Assembly: GCA_032173965.1 (NCBI GenBank)
Contig: JAVUNC010000004.1
Coordinates: 22,979,001-23,043,000 of the forward strand
Reading direction: 5' to 3'
Source of the DNA: Sitta carolinensis
Lineage: Eukaryota; Chordata; Aves; Passeriformes; Sittidae
Length of the DNA: 64,000 nt
The position numbers and the translations under genes were made by a program. Positions 40,001 through 46,376 of the stretch are shown here, piece after piece (position 1 is the stretch's first letter; the number at the start of each line of letters is the position of its first letter). Below the pieces are notes generated by a model. That model searched no databases. It was not told the DNA's origin and was given only the letters and a program-made list of their open reading frames with translations.

Positions 40001-43000
40001 TTTAAACAGCTAGATGTGTTTATTTAAACAGATAGATGTGGGAGGCCAAAGGGCTTTGATGTGCAAGTAGATGTGATTGTGTGATAATGGAAAAGGGTCT
40101 GTTAGAACTCTGCAGAGGCTAATGAATTTAGGGCTAGCAAGTAGGTAGAGGCTTAGTGAGAAAAAGATAAAAAATGTTTAGTGGGGAAAGAAATGAGGTG
40201 ATTTTGAATTAATTTGTGATGTGTATATCTGCTTTTATAATTCCGCCTTCCTCAATTCAATGTTGTGTGGGCTTTTTTACCTTTTCTTCTTTTTAGGAAG
40301 CAAAATACAGTAATTCAGGTTGTGAATAAACTTGGAGACTTTTTGTTCTCAAATGAAGTGTGTGAAACAACAAGTCGTGTAGTTACTGGGAGTCCTTGTC
40401 GTACCTTGAATGTTGTGCTGGGAATTGCTTGTGGGTGTTGGATTGTTTCTTATGAATGGGTAAGAAATGCTTTTTAACTTTAATGCACAATAAATTAAAT
40501 TTAGTTTGTATAGCTGAAATATCAACCATGTTTGTGTCCATGTTACATACAATGGTGACAATGTTAAGTTATTCAGGTTTACTTAGAGTTAATTCAATTA
40601 GATGAAATTTGTGTGAAGATCAGTTAGTTACAGTTTTTCAGTGCTTTATTTAACTAGAGTATTCCTGTATTGTACCCCATTATCTATTTTAGAAAGGTCC
40701 AAGGACTTATCTCATGGATGAGAAAGTCATGTCCCATGCATTATTTTTGGACAGATTAATTTCTGCTCAGTTTTAGCCAACTCATGTTATTCAGATTGAA
40801 CTTTTTATGTCCTGATATAATTTATTTCTGTTATGTTCTGAAATGTGTATTGTGTTTAGCATTGGTTAAAATGAAGGGAAATTCTTAGATATTTCACTAC
40901 AAGTGGGAGAAACTGTAAAATAGAAATAGTGGTGACTGGGTGGGGAATTTATCTGTCAGCCCAGGCTTAAACCTGCTCACTGTATAATAGAGATTAACCA
41001 CTCAATCTGACATTGACAGAAGACAGTTTCTCAGCATTCCTTATGTTTCCAGAGCTATAAAACATAGATGTTGAAATTTATATGGAAATAGCTCTTCATC
41101 TTTTACAGAAAAGGGTTGTTGAATAACTAAATTTCTTTGTTTCCTCTTTCTTATAAATACTTTTAAATTTACTTTTTGGGTGGAAAATAAACTTCTGCCT
41201 TTTTGTTTTCAAGATGTCTGGCACTTACCAGTATGAAGCTTGTCCTATATGATTTATATGCAGTTATCTGGAGTTGTTGTGGTATACTTCAGGTTTTTCA
41301 GAAATTCTTGGTGATTAATTCCCCTTGGAATAGAAGGTTTGCATCTTTGGTCACCTTAAGGATCCAGTAATGTGCCTTTGAGGCAAAAGAAAACTATTAG
41401 CATCCTTGGCTGCATTAAGAGGAACATATTTGAGCAGGGGGCTTGGAGAGGAACATGTCCACATACTCATTCCAGCCTACTATATGGTTCCTCGTATCTA
41501 TTAATTGAATGCACTGAATTATTTGTCCCACACTTAGCTTTGTATGGAGAATTAAACAAGTCACAACATAATTGTCACCAGTTACTTTTTCATAACAGCG
41601 TGCTCAAACATGAAAGCTGCATTCTTCCTTGAGAAAAAGGTTCAAATAACTACTAAGATAGCTAGAGATAAGTACTACAAAATAGTTTGTCTTTGTACAT
41701 AAGGCAGTATTGGATAATCAGTATTCCAGCAAGTGCTGTCCTAGACCTTCATCGCCCATTTTATGCCCTGCACTTCTGTGAACAAATGCGTGGTGAAGGA
41801 ATTCAGTAGAAAATTAGTCAGGAATATTTCATCTGAGAAAATAATCTACTCCTTTTATTGATGCTACGTAACTGAATCCTTTAAATGTAATCAATTCTAC
41901 CATTAGTATTTTCACTGATAAAATAGTTCAAATTGGATAATTAAAATAATCAATCAGTCTGGAGAAATTAGTAGTACCTTATTGTAGGAGAGTCGGTGGG
42001 TTGGACAGTCGGGATGGATGGTGATGAAAGATCTCTGAAGCCAGGTTGTTGGAAGTTGTGGTTTATTGCAAAGGGCGTGGGTGAAGGGAGCCTGTGTAAA
42101 GCTGCCAGCCACAGCTCAGAGCAGGCCCAAAAGACAGTGAGGAAAGAGAGAAAGAGAGAGCAAGAGAGAAAGAGAGCAAAAGGGAGAGAGAGAGCGAAAA
42201 GGTGCCCGAAGTTCCCGTTACAATACAATAAATCTTCTGTGCTGAATATTCTAATTTTCACTAACCAATCTAGTACAAGATACAAATCCTATAGCATTTA
42301 AATACAGCCTATAAGAATCATTACATTACCATACTGTGTTACATTTCAAACCCTAAAAACTGCTCTTTGGACCCCTTCTGCCAAGCTCTTGGGGTCTGCT
42401 CTGACCCTTGGACCTTTCTGCAAGCAGAGGGCATTGTTTAATCAGAAGGGGATTACCTTCAGCCGGCCATACCATTGTTTTCCAGTTGTTCAATAACTAA
42501 GGCTTGGTATTTCAAAGCTTGCTTTCATTTCAATCTCGCTTATAGTTTCTATATTCTCAAAATCTTTTGCCAGGCAATCATATTTATAAGCTTTTTCTGT
42601 TTCATCCTCCCCAACACCTTATAAACATGGTATTATTTTTGAGCAATGATGATTGTCTTTTGGAAGATGTTTATCAGTGTTTCAAGAAGCTATTTACCTC
42701 TGCCTTTTGACTTGTAATGTGTTTTTTGACTTGTTTTTTTTCTTCTGAGAAAAGCTTAAAATGTTATTTTTAAAGATAGATGTTGGAGAAATACGAAATT
42801 TACCATCAGATGTTTAATCTTCATAGCACTCCGTTTTACATTTTCAAGATGAATTATTCAAGTACAAATACCTTATGATCGTTCAGTGTGCTAGCTGGTT
42901 AGGTGAGAGACCTTAAATAATAATTAATCAGAGTGTATTTTCAGAACTTTTGAGCTGACTTGTAACTGCACATTTGAAAACTTGTAGGTAGCTCTTTTTT

Positions 43001-46000
43001 CTCAATAAAAACACACATTCTGAAGTATTTCAGCTAAGAATAATACTTCTTTTTGAATTACATGAATCCGAAGCATTTTTTTGGTGTTGCTATGAAAATG
43101 GAACTGGTCGAAAATTTGCCAAAGTAAGAAGCAAACTTTCAGTGACTTGTAAAGGAAAGCTTTTGTCATTGTTTTCATGAAAACTGAATGTTTTAGTGAG
43201 TGGTGACCTAACTATTTACTACAGGACCTGTTCATGAACTCAGTATCCAATTTTCTTTTTATCTAGGAAAGTAGATACAATGCCTTTGTACTCAATTCCA
43301 GAACAATGATAGACAAGCATTAATCTATCTTTTGTTAAGACAAACAAATTTCATTTCTAAACAAAATTCTGTAAATACTACAAGGTTTATAAAGGTCATT
43401 GCTGTAGAATTGGCATGGAAAATGAAATAGGATTACTTAATCATAACTAATCTTTTGAGTTTATATTTTAATCTATCTCAGTTGTTTTCCAGCTACTTTT
43501 GATGCAAACAATAATTTTGGTACTATAAGGACATGATGTATATCTAATACAGCACAGTACATCTGTTCCTGCTCAAGTTTATTTATGAAGAATTTCTTTT
43601 AATGTAGTATGTCTCTATGAATTTTATTCTAAGTTAAATTTTTCTTGGTTCAGTTAAAGTTGATTTATATTGTGATTAAAAGAGAAATTACATTAACTAG
43701 TTTCTTTTATGTTCAATAAATATATGTGCAGCTATAAGTATAAAGCTAAGAGGCTTTAATATTCTTATCGTAAATTGTTAAAAGTAATTCTAAAAAATAT
43801 ACACAGGTACCACCCTAAAATTTATAACTTACAATCCTAAGTTGCAGTCTTAACTGTATTTTTTAAAGAAGTTACAATACTTTTCTTAGCTGAACACTTC
43901 AATGCATTATTAGGTTTTGAGTATTTTTTTAAGTTCATTAATTTATTAATGTGCTTAACTCTTATTTTTATGTTTGGTGTGATATAATGACTAGAAATTA
44001 TTTTCTCTTTTTGCACAGCTGTTGCATTTTCAAATATTTGGTTGTTCTTTTCCTAAAAGTAAACATAATATTCTTTGGATGTTGTGTAATGAAGTTTAGC
44101 AGTAGGTCTGAAATATGCTGCTTTTTGTTGTCAGAAAAAAAATCACTCTTCATTTCCAATAACCTTCAAAACTGGACACCTCACAAGTCAAACATCACTT
44201 GTCACACTACACAAGGCAACAGCTTTTGTAGAAGTTCACATTAGAGGTTGTTGGTTTCCCTGGAAGTTATCAGGCATACAATACTTTGGACTGATAACTA
44301 CAGAACTTATTTAGAAAATAATTTTGTTAGGAAAACTGAATTTGCAATTTACTATTTGTAGCAACAGATGTGGGGCAAAAGAGGAACTTAAAATAAGTAC
44401 AGGAACTTTTTTCTTACTTGAAATTAGGCCATTTTATAACATTTACATTGCTAGTTTATAATCAATTTGTTCAGCCTAGAATTTTTCCATTAGTGAGCTG
44501 TAGCATTGTAAAGGGTAACTTTACCATGCTCAGTATATATAATGCCATTTTTTTTTTCTACAGGTAATATTTCATAGACTTGTTCACAAATTTTAAAAGA
44601 AAACATTTTATAATTTAAATTAAAACTAAGAACATATGCATTTGTAAGGCAGAGTATTTCAGTTACTGTGAATCAAGCATGGGAATAATTTCAGACCCTG
44701 ATGAAATTCAGCTTGTTCTAAGATGAATAATGACAACAGTTTAATAGTGCATGGCTGTGCTAACAACTTCATCTGTTTGAAATGTCTAGAAGCTATTTAG
44801 GGAAAATATGAGAGAGGTAGAATTATCTTAAAACAGGGATTTCCTCTCTGATAAATTCCCTGTATCCCATTTTTGGGGTATATGTCTGCTTCTTGTTCAG
44901 TTAGCTTCACTTGATCTAGGAGCAACAGGATGTCTCACTCATTGGTAACACTGGGTTTTTTAACTTAAGGGGTGCCAGATGGCAGCTATAAAAGAGACAT
45001 TAAGAAGCACAAATACCTGTAAAAGGGAAAAGTTGTTGAATTTGATGACAGTGGGCAAACTGGGCAAGGAAGATACTAGTGTTTTACCTCTGTGAGAAAC
45101 TTCATGAGTTTGGTAAAACCAATGAGGAAGAGAATCACATCTTCCATCAGAATGGGCTTCAGACTGTGCAAATTAGGAGTAGAATGTCTTTTATATGACT
45201 CAAGGGCAGAGCCAATGTAGGAACTTTGTCTTTTTCAATTTTCCCATTAAGACAATACTTTTATCAATTGAGGGTAGTATTCGAATACTCTCCCATGAAG
45301 CTTTTAATATTATAGTCAACCAACTGCAAGTTATGATAAATTGTTCTGAAGAATGTTTAGAAAATCAATCCTTAAAAAATGCTGGATGGAGTAGTTTGGG
45401 GAATGTTTTAAAAAATATATATATATTTAAAAATACTGTATTTCAGAAAGTGGACATACAACCATTTTTAGTAGGTTTTTTTCTATTAACTATTTGGTGC
45501 TGGTCCTGGTGGGAACAGAAGTCTGCAAGTGGTCCATAGATTTAGGACTACTGCTCTCTAAAGATTGTATTGATCCAGTGTTTCAGATCTCAGTTGAACA
45601 TAAATGATTATGTATTTTCTAGAGTTAGTGTTCTGCAGTCTTTTTTTGTGCTCTAGACTATGACACTGTAAAAGGAGGATACCACAGAGAAAGAAATTGA
45701 GTTATTCTTATTTGCAGGATGATTTATATATGTAATGTTGATTCTATGCAATAGTTGCATAATCCTTGTGGTAGTAGGGGTCCAGTATTGCTTGACATCT
45801 TTATTTATGATCTGGATGATGGGGAAGAATGCACCCTCAGCAAGTTTGCAGATGTTAGAAAACTGTGAGGAGTGTTTGATACACCAGAGGGGTATTCCTG
45901 TTTAGATGGACTTTGACAAGCTGGAGAAATGAGCCAAGAGGAACATCATGAAATTCAATGATTACTGAACTGAGAGAACAGGACTGATCTATTATGACTT

Positions 46001-46376
46001 CCCTTTTCAAATTTTTGCTTTATGTATTGTGATTAAAAAATAGTTGACTTTACTAATATCCTCACAATGTTTTAAAATTTAATATAGCTATGCAAAGAAG
46101 TATGACTGATACTTCAATGGTTTGGTTTAGTTGTAAAATTTGTATCTTTCTGATTTATTGATTTTTCAGCAAATCATTTAGTTTAGGTAAATGAAATAGC
46201 AAACCAGCTATTGTAACAGCACTCTCACTTCTAATTACACATTCAAAAAGTTTAGTTTAGAAATTTTAAGATTCTACTTACCACTCATTTTATTTTAGGT
46301 TCTGTGGTTTTTGGAATTAGGTCATTAGATCTCAGAGGAACCATATGAGCTTTCATCCAGCTTCCCTGCAGCTCCT
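614..46376 (+). CDS. MCPH1: MCPH1 microcephalin, 12 visible exons, 3' part broken and incomplete
   Basis: Joined exons: 614-632, 2788-2879, 5198-5316, 10566-10650, 11248-11368, 11663-11803, 12779-12874, 15340-16344, 23066-23178, 37178-37214, 40297-40459, 46299-46376. Microcephalin is a nuclear and centrosomal BRCT protein that restrains condensin II in interphase and takes part in the DNA-damage response. Exons 1-9 give 597 codons without a stop. BRCT1 spans about residues 1-90 ([33 protein letters not shown]). Next come CMQPKDY and [11 protein letters not shown], both closely like human, then a basic Ser-rich centre with an SYEDFFS motif near residue 436. Exons 10-12 match human [17 protein letters not shown] and the BRCT2 core. 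However, exon 10 to 11 breaks the frame, and exon 12 has TAG at 46326-46328 in place of a conserved Trp. BRCT3 exons would lie beyond the nested ANGPT2, past 64000. Identity is very sure; the state of the C-terminus is uncertain. Confidence 0.93.
633..2787 (+). other. MCPH1 intron 1
   Basis: The first ~380 bases are the downstream half of the CpG island; the rest is AT-rich. A TTTA-type simple repeat lies at about 1897-1925, and imperfect copies of an AATTAAGCAATAAATGCTAA-like unit lie at about 1790-1862. No coding exon or recognisable transposon was seen elsewhere. Confidence 0.7.
2788..2879 (+). CDS. MCPH1: MCPH1 exon 2 (BRCT1)
   Basis: The acceptor is GATCCAG and the donor GTAAGG. The exon enters in phase 1 (the Gly codon is split with exon 1) and leaves in phase 0. 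It encodes [20 protein letters not shown] and then [10 protein letters not shown], almost the same as human [18 protein letters not shown]. It forms the first strand and helix of BRCT1. Confidence 0.96.
2880..5197 (+). other. MCPH1 intron 2
   Basis: Unique AT-rich intron of about 2.3 kb. I see no open frame with family character, no transposon and no tandem repeat. Confidence 0.7.
5198..5316 (+). CDS. MCPH1: MCPH1 exon 3 (BRCT1 core)
   Basis: The acceptor is TTTCTGCAG and the donor GTGAGT; entry is phase 0 and exit phase 2. It encodes [31 protein letters not shown] and IVSVLWVEK. The THVVFKDG strand and the Trp of VLWVEK (about residue 74) are BRCT hallmarks. The same bases read in another frame give a short spurious open frame that was left out. 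Confidence 0.97.
5317..10565 (+). other. MCPH1 intron 3
   Basis: Mostly unique AT-rich sequence. It holds a perfect-length 29-bp tandem duplication at 6061-6118 (one mismatch between copies). It also holds a CpG-bearing segment at about 10130-10470 that stands out from its surroundings and is described in the findings. No MCPH1 exon or recognisable transposon was seen elsewhere. Confidence 0.65.
6061..6118. repeat. 29-bp tandem duplication
   Basis: Two adjacent 29-base units, 6061-6089 and 6090-6118, both start TTATCATATG and end GGTAGTGTTCT. They differ at one base (C/T at unit position 11). This is a recent local slippage or duplication event inside MCPH1 intron 3. Confidence 0.9.
10566..10650 (+). 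CDS. MCPH1: MCPH1 exon 4 (end of BRCT1)
   Basis: The acceptor is CTGTACAG and the donor GTAATT. The exon completes the Lys codon begun in exon 3 and leaves in phase 0. It encodes [20 protein letters not shown] and then GFLLPIKK, matching human CRTAGAHIDESLFPA. It is too short to stand out as an open frame and was placed by homology and splice sites. Confidence 0.95.
10651..11247 (+). other. MCPH1 intron 4
   Basis: Short AT-rich intron of about 600 bases with A- and T-rich runs. Nothing else was recognised. Confidence 0.7.
11248..11368 (+). CDS. MCPH1: MCPH1 exon 5
   Basis: The acceptor is TCTTGTAG and the donor GTAAGA; entry is phase 0 and exit phase 1. It encodes [20 protein letters not shown] and then [20 protein letters not shown], matching human KCMQPKDFNFKTPEN and KMAKEL. 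The charged stretch is probably helical and links BRCT1 to the central region. Confidence 0.96.
11663..11803 (+). CDS. MCPH1: MCPH1 exon 6
   Basis: The acceptor is TTTCTGTAG and the donor GTAAGA; it enters and leaves in phase 1. It encodes [20 protein letters not shown] and ends [11 protein letters not shown], the same block as human DDVPILLFESNGSLIYTP and MKEKRENLSPT. This block is among the best conserved outside the BRCT domains. Confidence 0.97.
11804..12778 (+). other. MCPH1 intron 6
   Basis: AT-rich intron of about 975 bases. No repeat, RNA gene or coding signal was recognised. Confidence 0.7.
12779..12874 (+). CDS. MCPH1: MCPH1 exon 7
   Basis: The acceptor is TTTTCCTAG and the donor GTAACT; it enters and leaves in phase 1. 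It encodes a split Cys and then [20 protein letters not shown] and [11 protein letters not shown]. The SQM start matches human SSQMIQQ; the rest is Ser/Thr-rich and poorly conserved. It was placed by frame continuity and splice sites. Confidence 0.9.
12875..15339 (+). other. MCPH1 intron 7
   Basis: Contains the 297-bp LTR at 13644-13940, annotated separately. The remainder is unique AT-rich sequence in which I recognise nothing. Confidence 0.7.
13644..13940 (+). mobile_element. Solo LTR, short endogenous-retrovirus type
   Basis: The unit begins TGTTGTC and ends AGTAACA (TG...CA), has a TATATATA stretch at about 13835-13842 and an AATAAA at 13853-13858, as expected of an LTR. The flanking hexamers GGTCTT (left) and GGCCTT (right) look like a 6-bp target-site duplication with one mismatch, suggesting a class II (ERVK-like) element. 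It is nearly identical over its whole length to 26793-27084, which confirms it as a dispersed repeat. No internal viral genes are present. Confidence 0.75.
15340..16344 (+). CDS. MCPH1: MCPH1 exon 8, large central exon
   Basis: The exon of 1005 bases has acceptor ATTTTGCAG and donor GTAAGT, and is open throughout (about residues 225-559). It is Ser/Thr/Lys-rich with basic, likely nuclear-localising clusters ([29 protein letters not shown]). [13 protein letters not shown], about residues 434-446, aligns with human ESSYDDYFSPDN. From knowledge, that central region of microcephalin binds the condensin II subunit NCAPG2. Overall sequence is weakly conserved, as expected for this fast-evolving exon. 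Reading on through the donor, the frame continues to TAG at 16392, with AATAAA at 16420-16425, which could make a short isoform. Confidence 0.96.
16345..16425 (+). promoter_or_regulatory. Possible intronic 3' end for a short MCPH1 isoform
   Basis: If the exon 8 donor is not used, translation continues for about 16 codons ([16 protein letters not shown]) to a stop ending at 16394. A canonical AATAAA follows at 16420-16425. Human MCPH1 is known to make a short isoform that ends just after exon 8 and lacks the C-terminal BRCT domains, so a similar use here is plausible. AATAAA is common in AT-rich introns, so this is a suggestion only. Confidence 0.4.
17155..18442 (+). mobile_element. CR1 LINE remnant with broken ORF2 and 3' end
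   Basis: The open frame at 17256-17462 reads [20 protein letters not shown] and then [14 protein letters not shown]. This is the C-terminal part of the CR1 endonuclease domain; SDHE holds the catalytic Asp-His. Another frame from about 17497 gives [11 protein letters not shown] and [12 protein letters not shown], the CR1 ORF2 region just after the endonuclease. Stops and frameshifts separate them. The sequence then jumps to CR1 3'-end landmarks at about 18025-18442 (GGACTGGAGCACTTCTCCTA, GACAGGCTGAGAAAGTTGGG, ending CAATGATTCTATG). The reverse transcriptase part is mostly missing, and an internal A-run lies at 17700-17716. Confidence 0.88.
18584..18725 (-). mobile_element. CR1 LINE 3' fragment
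   Basis: The reverse complement carries CR1 3'-end landmarks. On the + strand these read GAGCTGGAAGGAAGGGACCC, AAAGATCACCAAGGTCCAGC, AATCACACCATGTGCCTGAG and TGTCCAAATGCTTCTTGAAC. It is a short, diverged, 5'-truncated copy lying 140 bases from the larger + strand CR1, so two independent insertions are likely. Confidence 0.8.
23066..23178 (+). CDS. MCPH1: MCPH1 exon 9
   Basis: The acceptor is GGTTTCTAG and the donor GTCAGT; entry is phase 1 and exit phase 0 after the Lys codon. It encodes [20 protein letters not shown] and then [18 protein letters not shown]. The basic end corresponds to the human segment KKSGRGKK, just before [10 protein letters not shown]. This is the last exon that joins the upstream frame cleanly. 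Confidence 0.88.
26572..27084 (+). mobile_element. Shrunken LTR retroelement with 6-bp target duplication
   Basis: ATTATT at 26566-26571 and at 27085-27090 flank a unit that starts TGTTGTC and ends CAGTAACA: an exact 6-bp target-site duplication with TG...CA ends. Inside there are two copies of the LTR start. The first is at 26572, about 40 bases long (ending TTTGTTTTAGTAT). The second is at 26793 and runs as a complete ~292-bp LTR, with AATAAA at 27002-27007. Just before the second start is a purine-rich GGAGAGAGAG, like a polypurine tract. The simplest reading is a provirus reduced to a 5' LTR stub, about 180 bases of internal or LTR sequence, and one whole 3' LTR. No viral coding sequence remains. 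Confidence 0.8.
33839..35495 (-). mobile_element. Solo LTR (1.66 kb) with 5-bp target duplication
   Basis: CATAT at 33834-33838 and 35496-35500 flank a unit that starts TGTAGAGG and ends TAGGACA on the + strand. The ends are inverted TG...CA, and the 5-bp direct repeat is exact. A TTTATT at 33957-33962 is AATAAA on the - strand, near the 33839 end, so the LTR most likely reads on the - strand and starts TGTCCTAGTTTGACC. The half near 34800-35420 is GC- and CpG-rich and holds a 39-bp minisatellite, which creates open frames on both strands that are not genes. No gag, pol or env sequence is present, hence a solo LTR. Class is uncertain; a 5-bp duplication would fit an ERVL-like or some class I elements. 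Confidence 0.85.
34886..35115. repeat. 39-bp minisatellite inside the LTR
   Basis: The unit CATGCTCAGCTCCTTTGGTG plus CCCATCCAGGTGCTGTCCC is repeated about five to six times, three of them nearly perfect. The first copy is diverged, and a GC-rich interruption lies near 35035-35060. Because 39 is a multiple of three, every frame stays open across the array, giving repeated [17 protein letters not shown] translations that should not be mistaken for a protein. Confidence 0.9.
36191..36222. repeat. TG/TA dinucleotide microsatellite
   Basis: A short GTGTGTGT run passes directly into about ten TA units. It lies in MCPH1 intron 9 and is likely to vary in length between individuals. Confidence 0.9.
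37178..37214 (+). CDS. MCPH1: MCPH1 exon 10 (short)
   Basis: The acceptor TATCTCTAG is followed by codons for [12 protein letters not shown], matching human [10 protein letters not shown] exactly over ten residues. GTAAGT at 37215 is a perfect donor, leaving one extra base (37 bases, phase 1 exit). Exon 11 begins in a frame that needs two bases, so normal joining shifts the frame. A missing base near the TCTTTGA stretch would explain this. A weak alternative donor (GTCTTT at 37207) would keep frame and delete three residues. Exon identity is sure; the exact end is not. Confidence 0.88.
37215..40296 (+). other. MCPH1 intron 10
   Basis: About 3.1 kb of AT-rich DNA with a T/TG-rich simple stretch at about 39098-39136. 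No transposon, RNA gene or exon was recognised. Confidence 0.65.
40297..40459 (+). CDS. MCPH1: MCPH1 exon 11 (BRCT2)
   Basis: A long pyrimidine tract and TTTTTAG precede it; the donor is GTAAGA and exit is phase 0. The conserved frame reads [40 protein letters not shown] and [14 protein letters not shown], closely like human [42 protein letters not shown]. This is the first half of BRCT2 and is well conserved, including the Gly-Cys-Trp core. Joined to exon 10 at the consensus sites, the reading frame instead meets TAA at 40311-40313, giving a product of about 614 residues. An internal AG at 40309-40310 could serve as an acceptor that restores frame. Confidence 0.9.
41983..42616 (-). mobile_element. 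Solo LTR with exact 6-bp target duplication
   Basis: CCTTAT at 41977-41982 and 42617-42622 flank a unit starting TGTAGGAG and ending CCCCAACA on the + strand. TTTATT at 42062-42067 is AATAAA on the - strand, so the LTR reads right to left, starting TGTTGGGGAGGATGAAACAG. Ends, size (634 bp) and 6-bp duplication fit a class II (ERVK-like) solo LTR. I associate this start with songbird LTRs from memory, which is not proof. A purine-only GA-rich tract lies at about 42136-42200. The exact duplication suggests a fairly recent insertion. Confidence 0.85.
45770..45960 (+). mobile_element. CR1 LINE reverse-transcriptase fragment
   Basis: One frame reads [19 protein letters not shown] and then a shifted continuation. 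This resembles the CR1 ORF2 segment whose family form is ...NDLDDG-EC-LSKFADDTKL, near the catalytic Asp-Asp box. Downstream, LDKLEK- and [12 protein letters not shown] stretches follow the same protein. Frameshifts and loss of both ends show it is dead. The flanking sequence is unique intron. Confidence 0.75.
46299..46376 (+). pseudogene. MCPH1: MCPH1 exon 12 with in-frame TAG (BRCT2 second half)
   Basis: The acceptor TTTATTTTAG and donor GTAAGT bound 78 bases in phase 0. The frame reads VLWFLELGH, stop, [16 protein letters not shown]; human has [26 protein letters not shown]. TAG at 46326-46328 replaces the Trp codon TGG by one G-to-A change, while everything around it is conserved and both splice sites are intact. 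The exon is symmetric (26 codons), so skipping it would keep the downstream frame at the cost of part of BRCT2. A base-calling error is possible but less usual for a substitution than for an indel. Confidence 0.88.

Larger units (their letters stand above)
40460..46298 (+). other. MCPH1 intron 11
   Basis: About 5.8 kb. It contains the LTR at 41983-42616 and a CR1 reverse-transcriptase fragment at about 45770-45960. The rest is AT-rich, with no further coding or RNA signals recognised. Confidence 0.65.

Noticed and set aside
41996..42301. Open frame with a Lys/Arg/Glu-rich charged stretch
   Set aside because: It is the purine-only GA tract inside the LTR at 41983-42616, not a protein.
45195..45539. 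114-codon + strand open frame in MCPH1 intron 11
   Set aside because: No similarity to MCPH1 or a known transposon, with AT-rich low-complexity portions; taken as chance.
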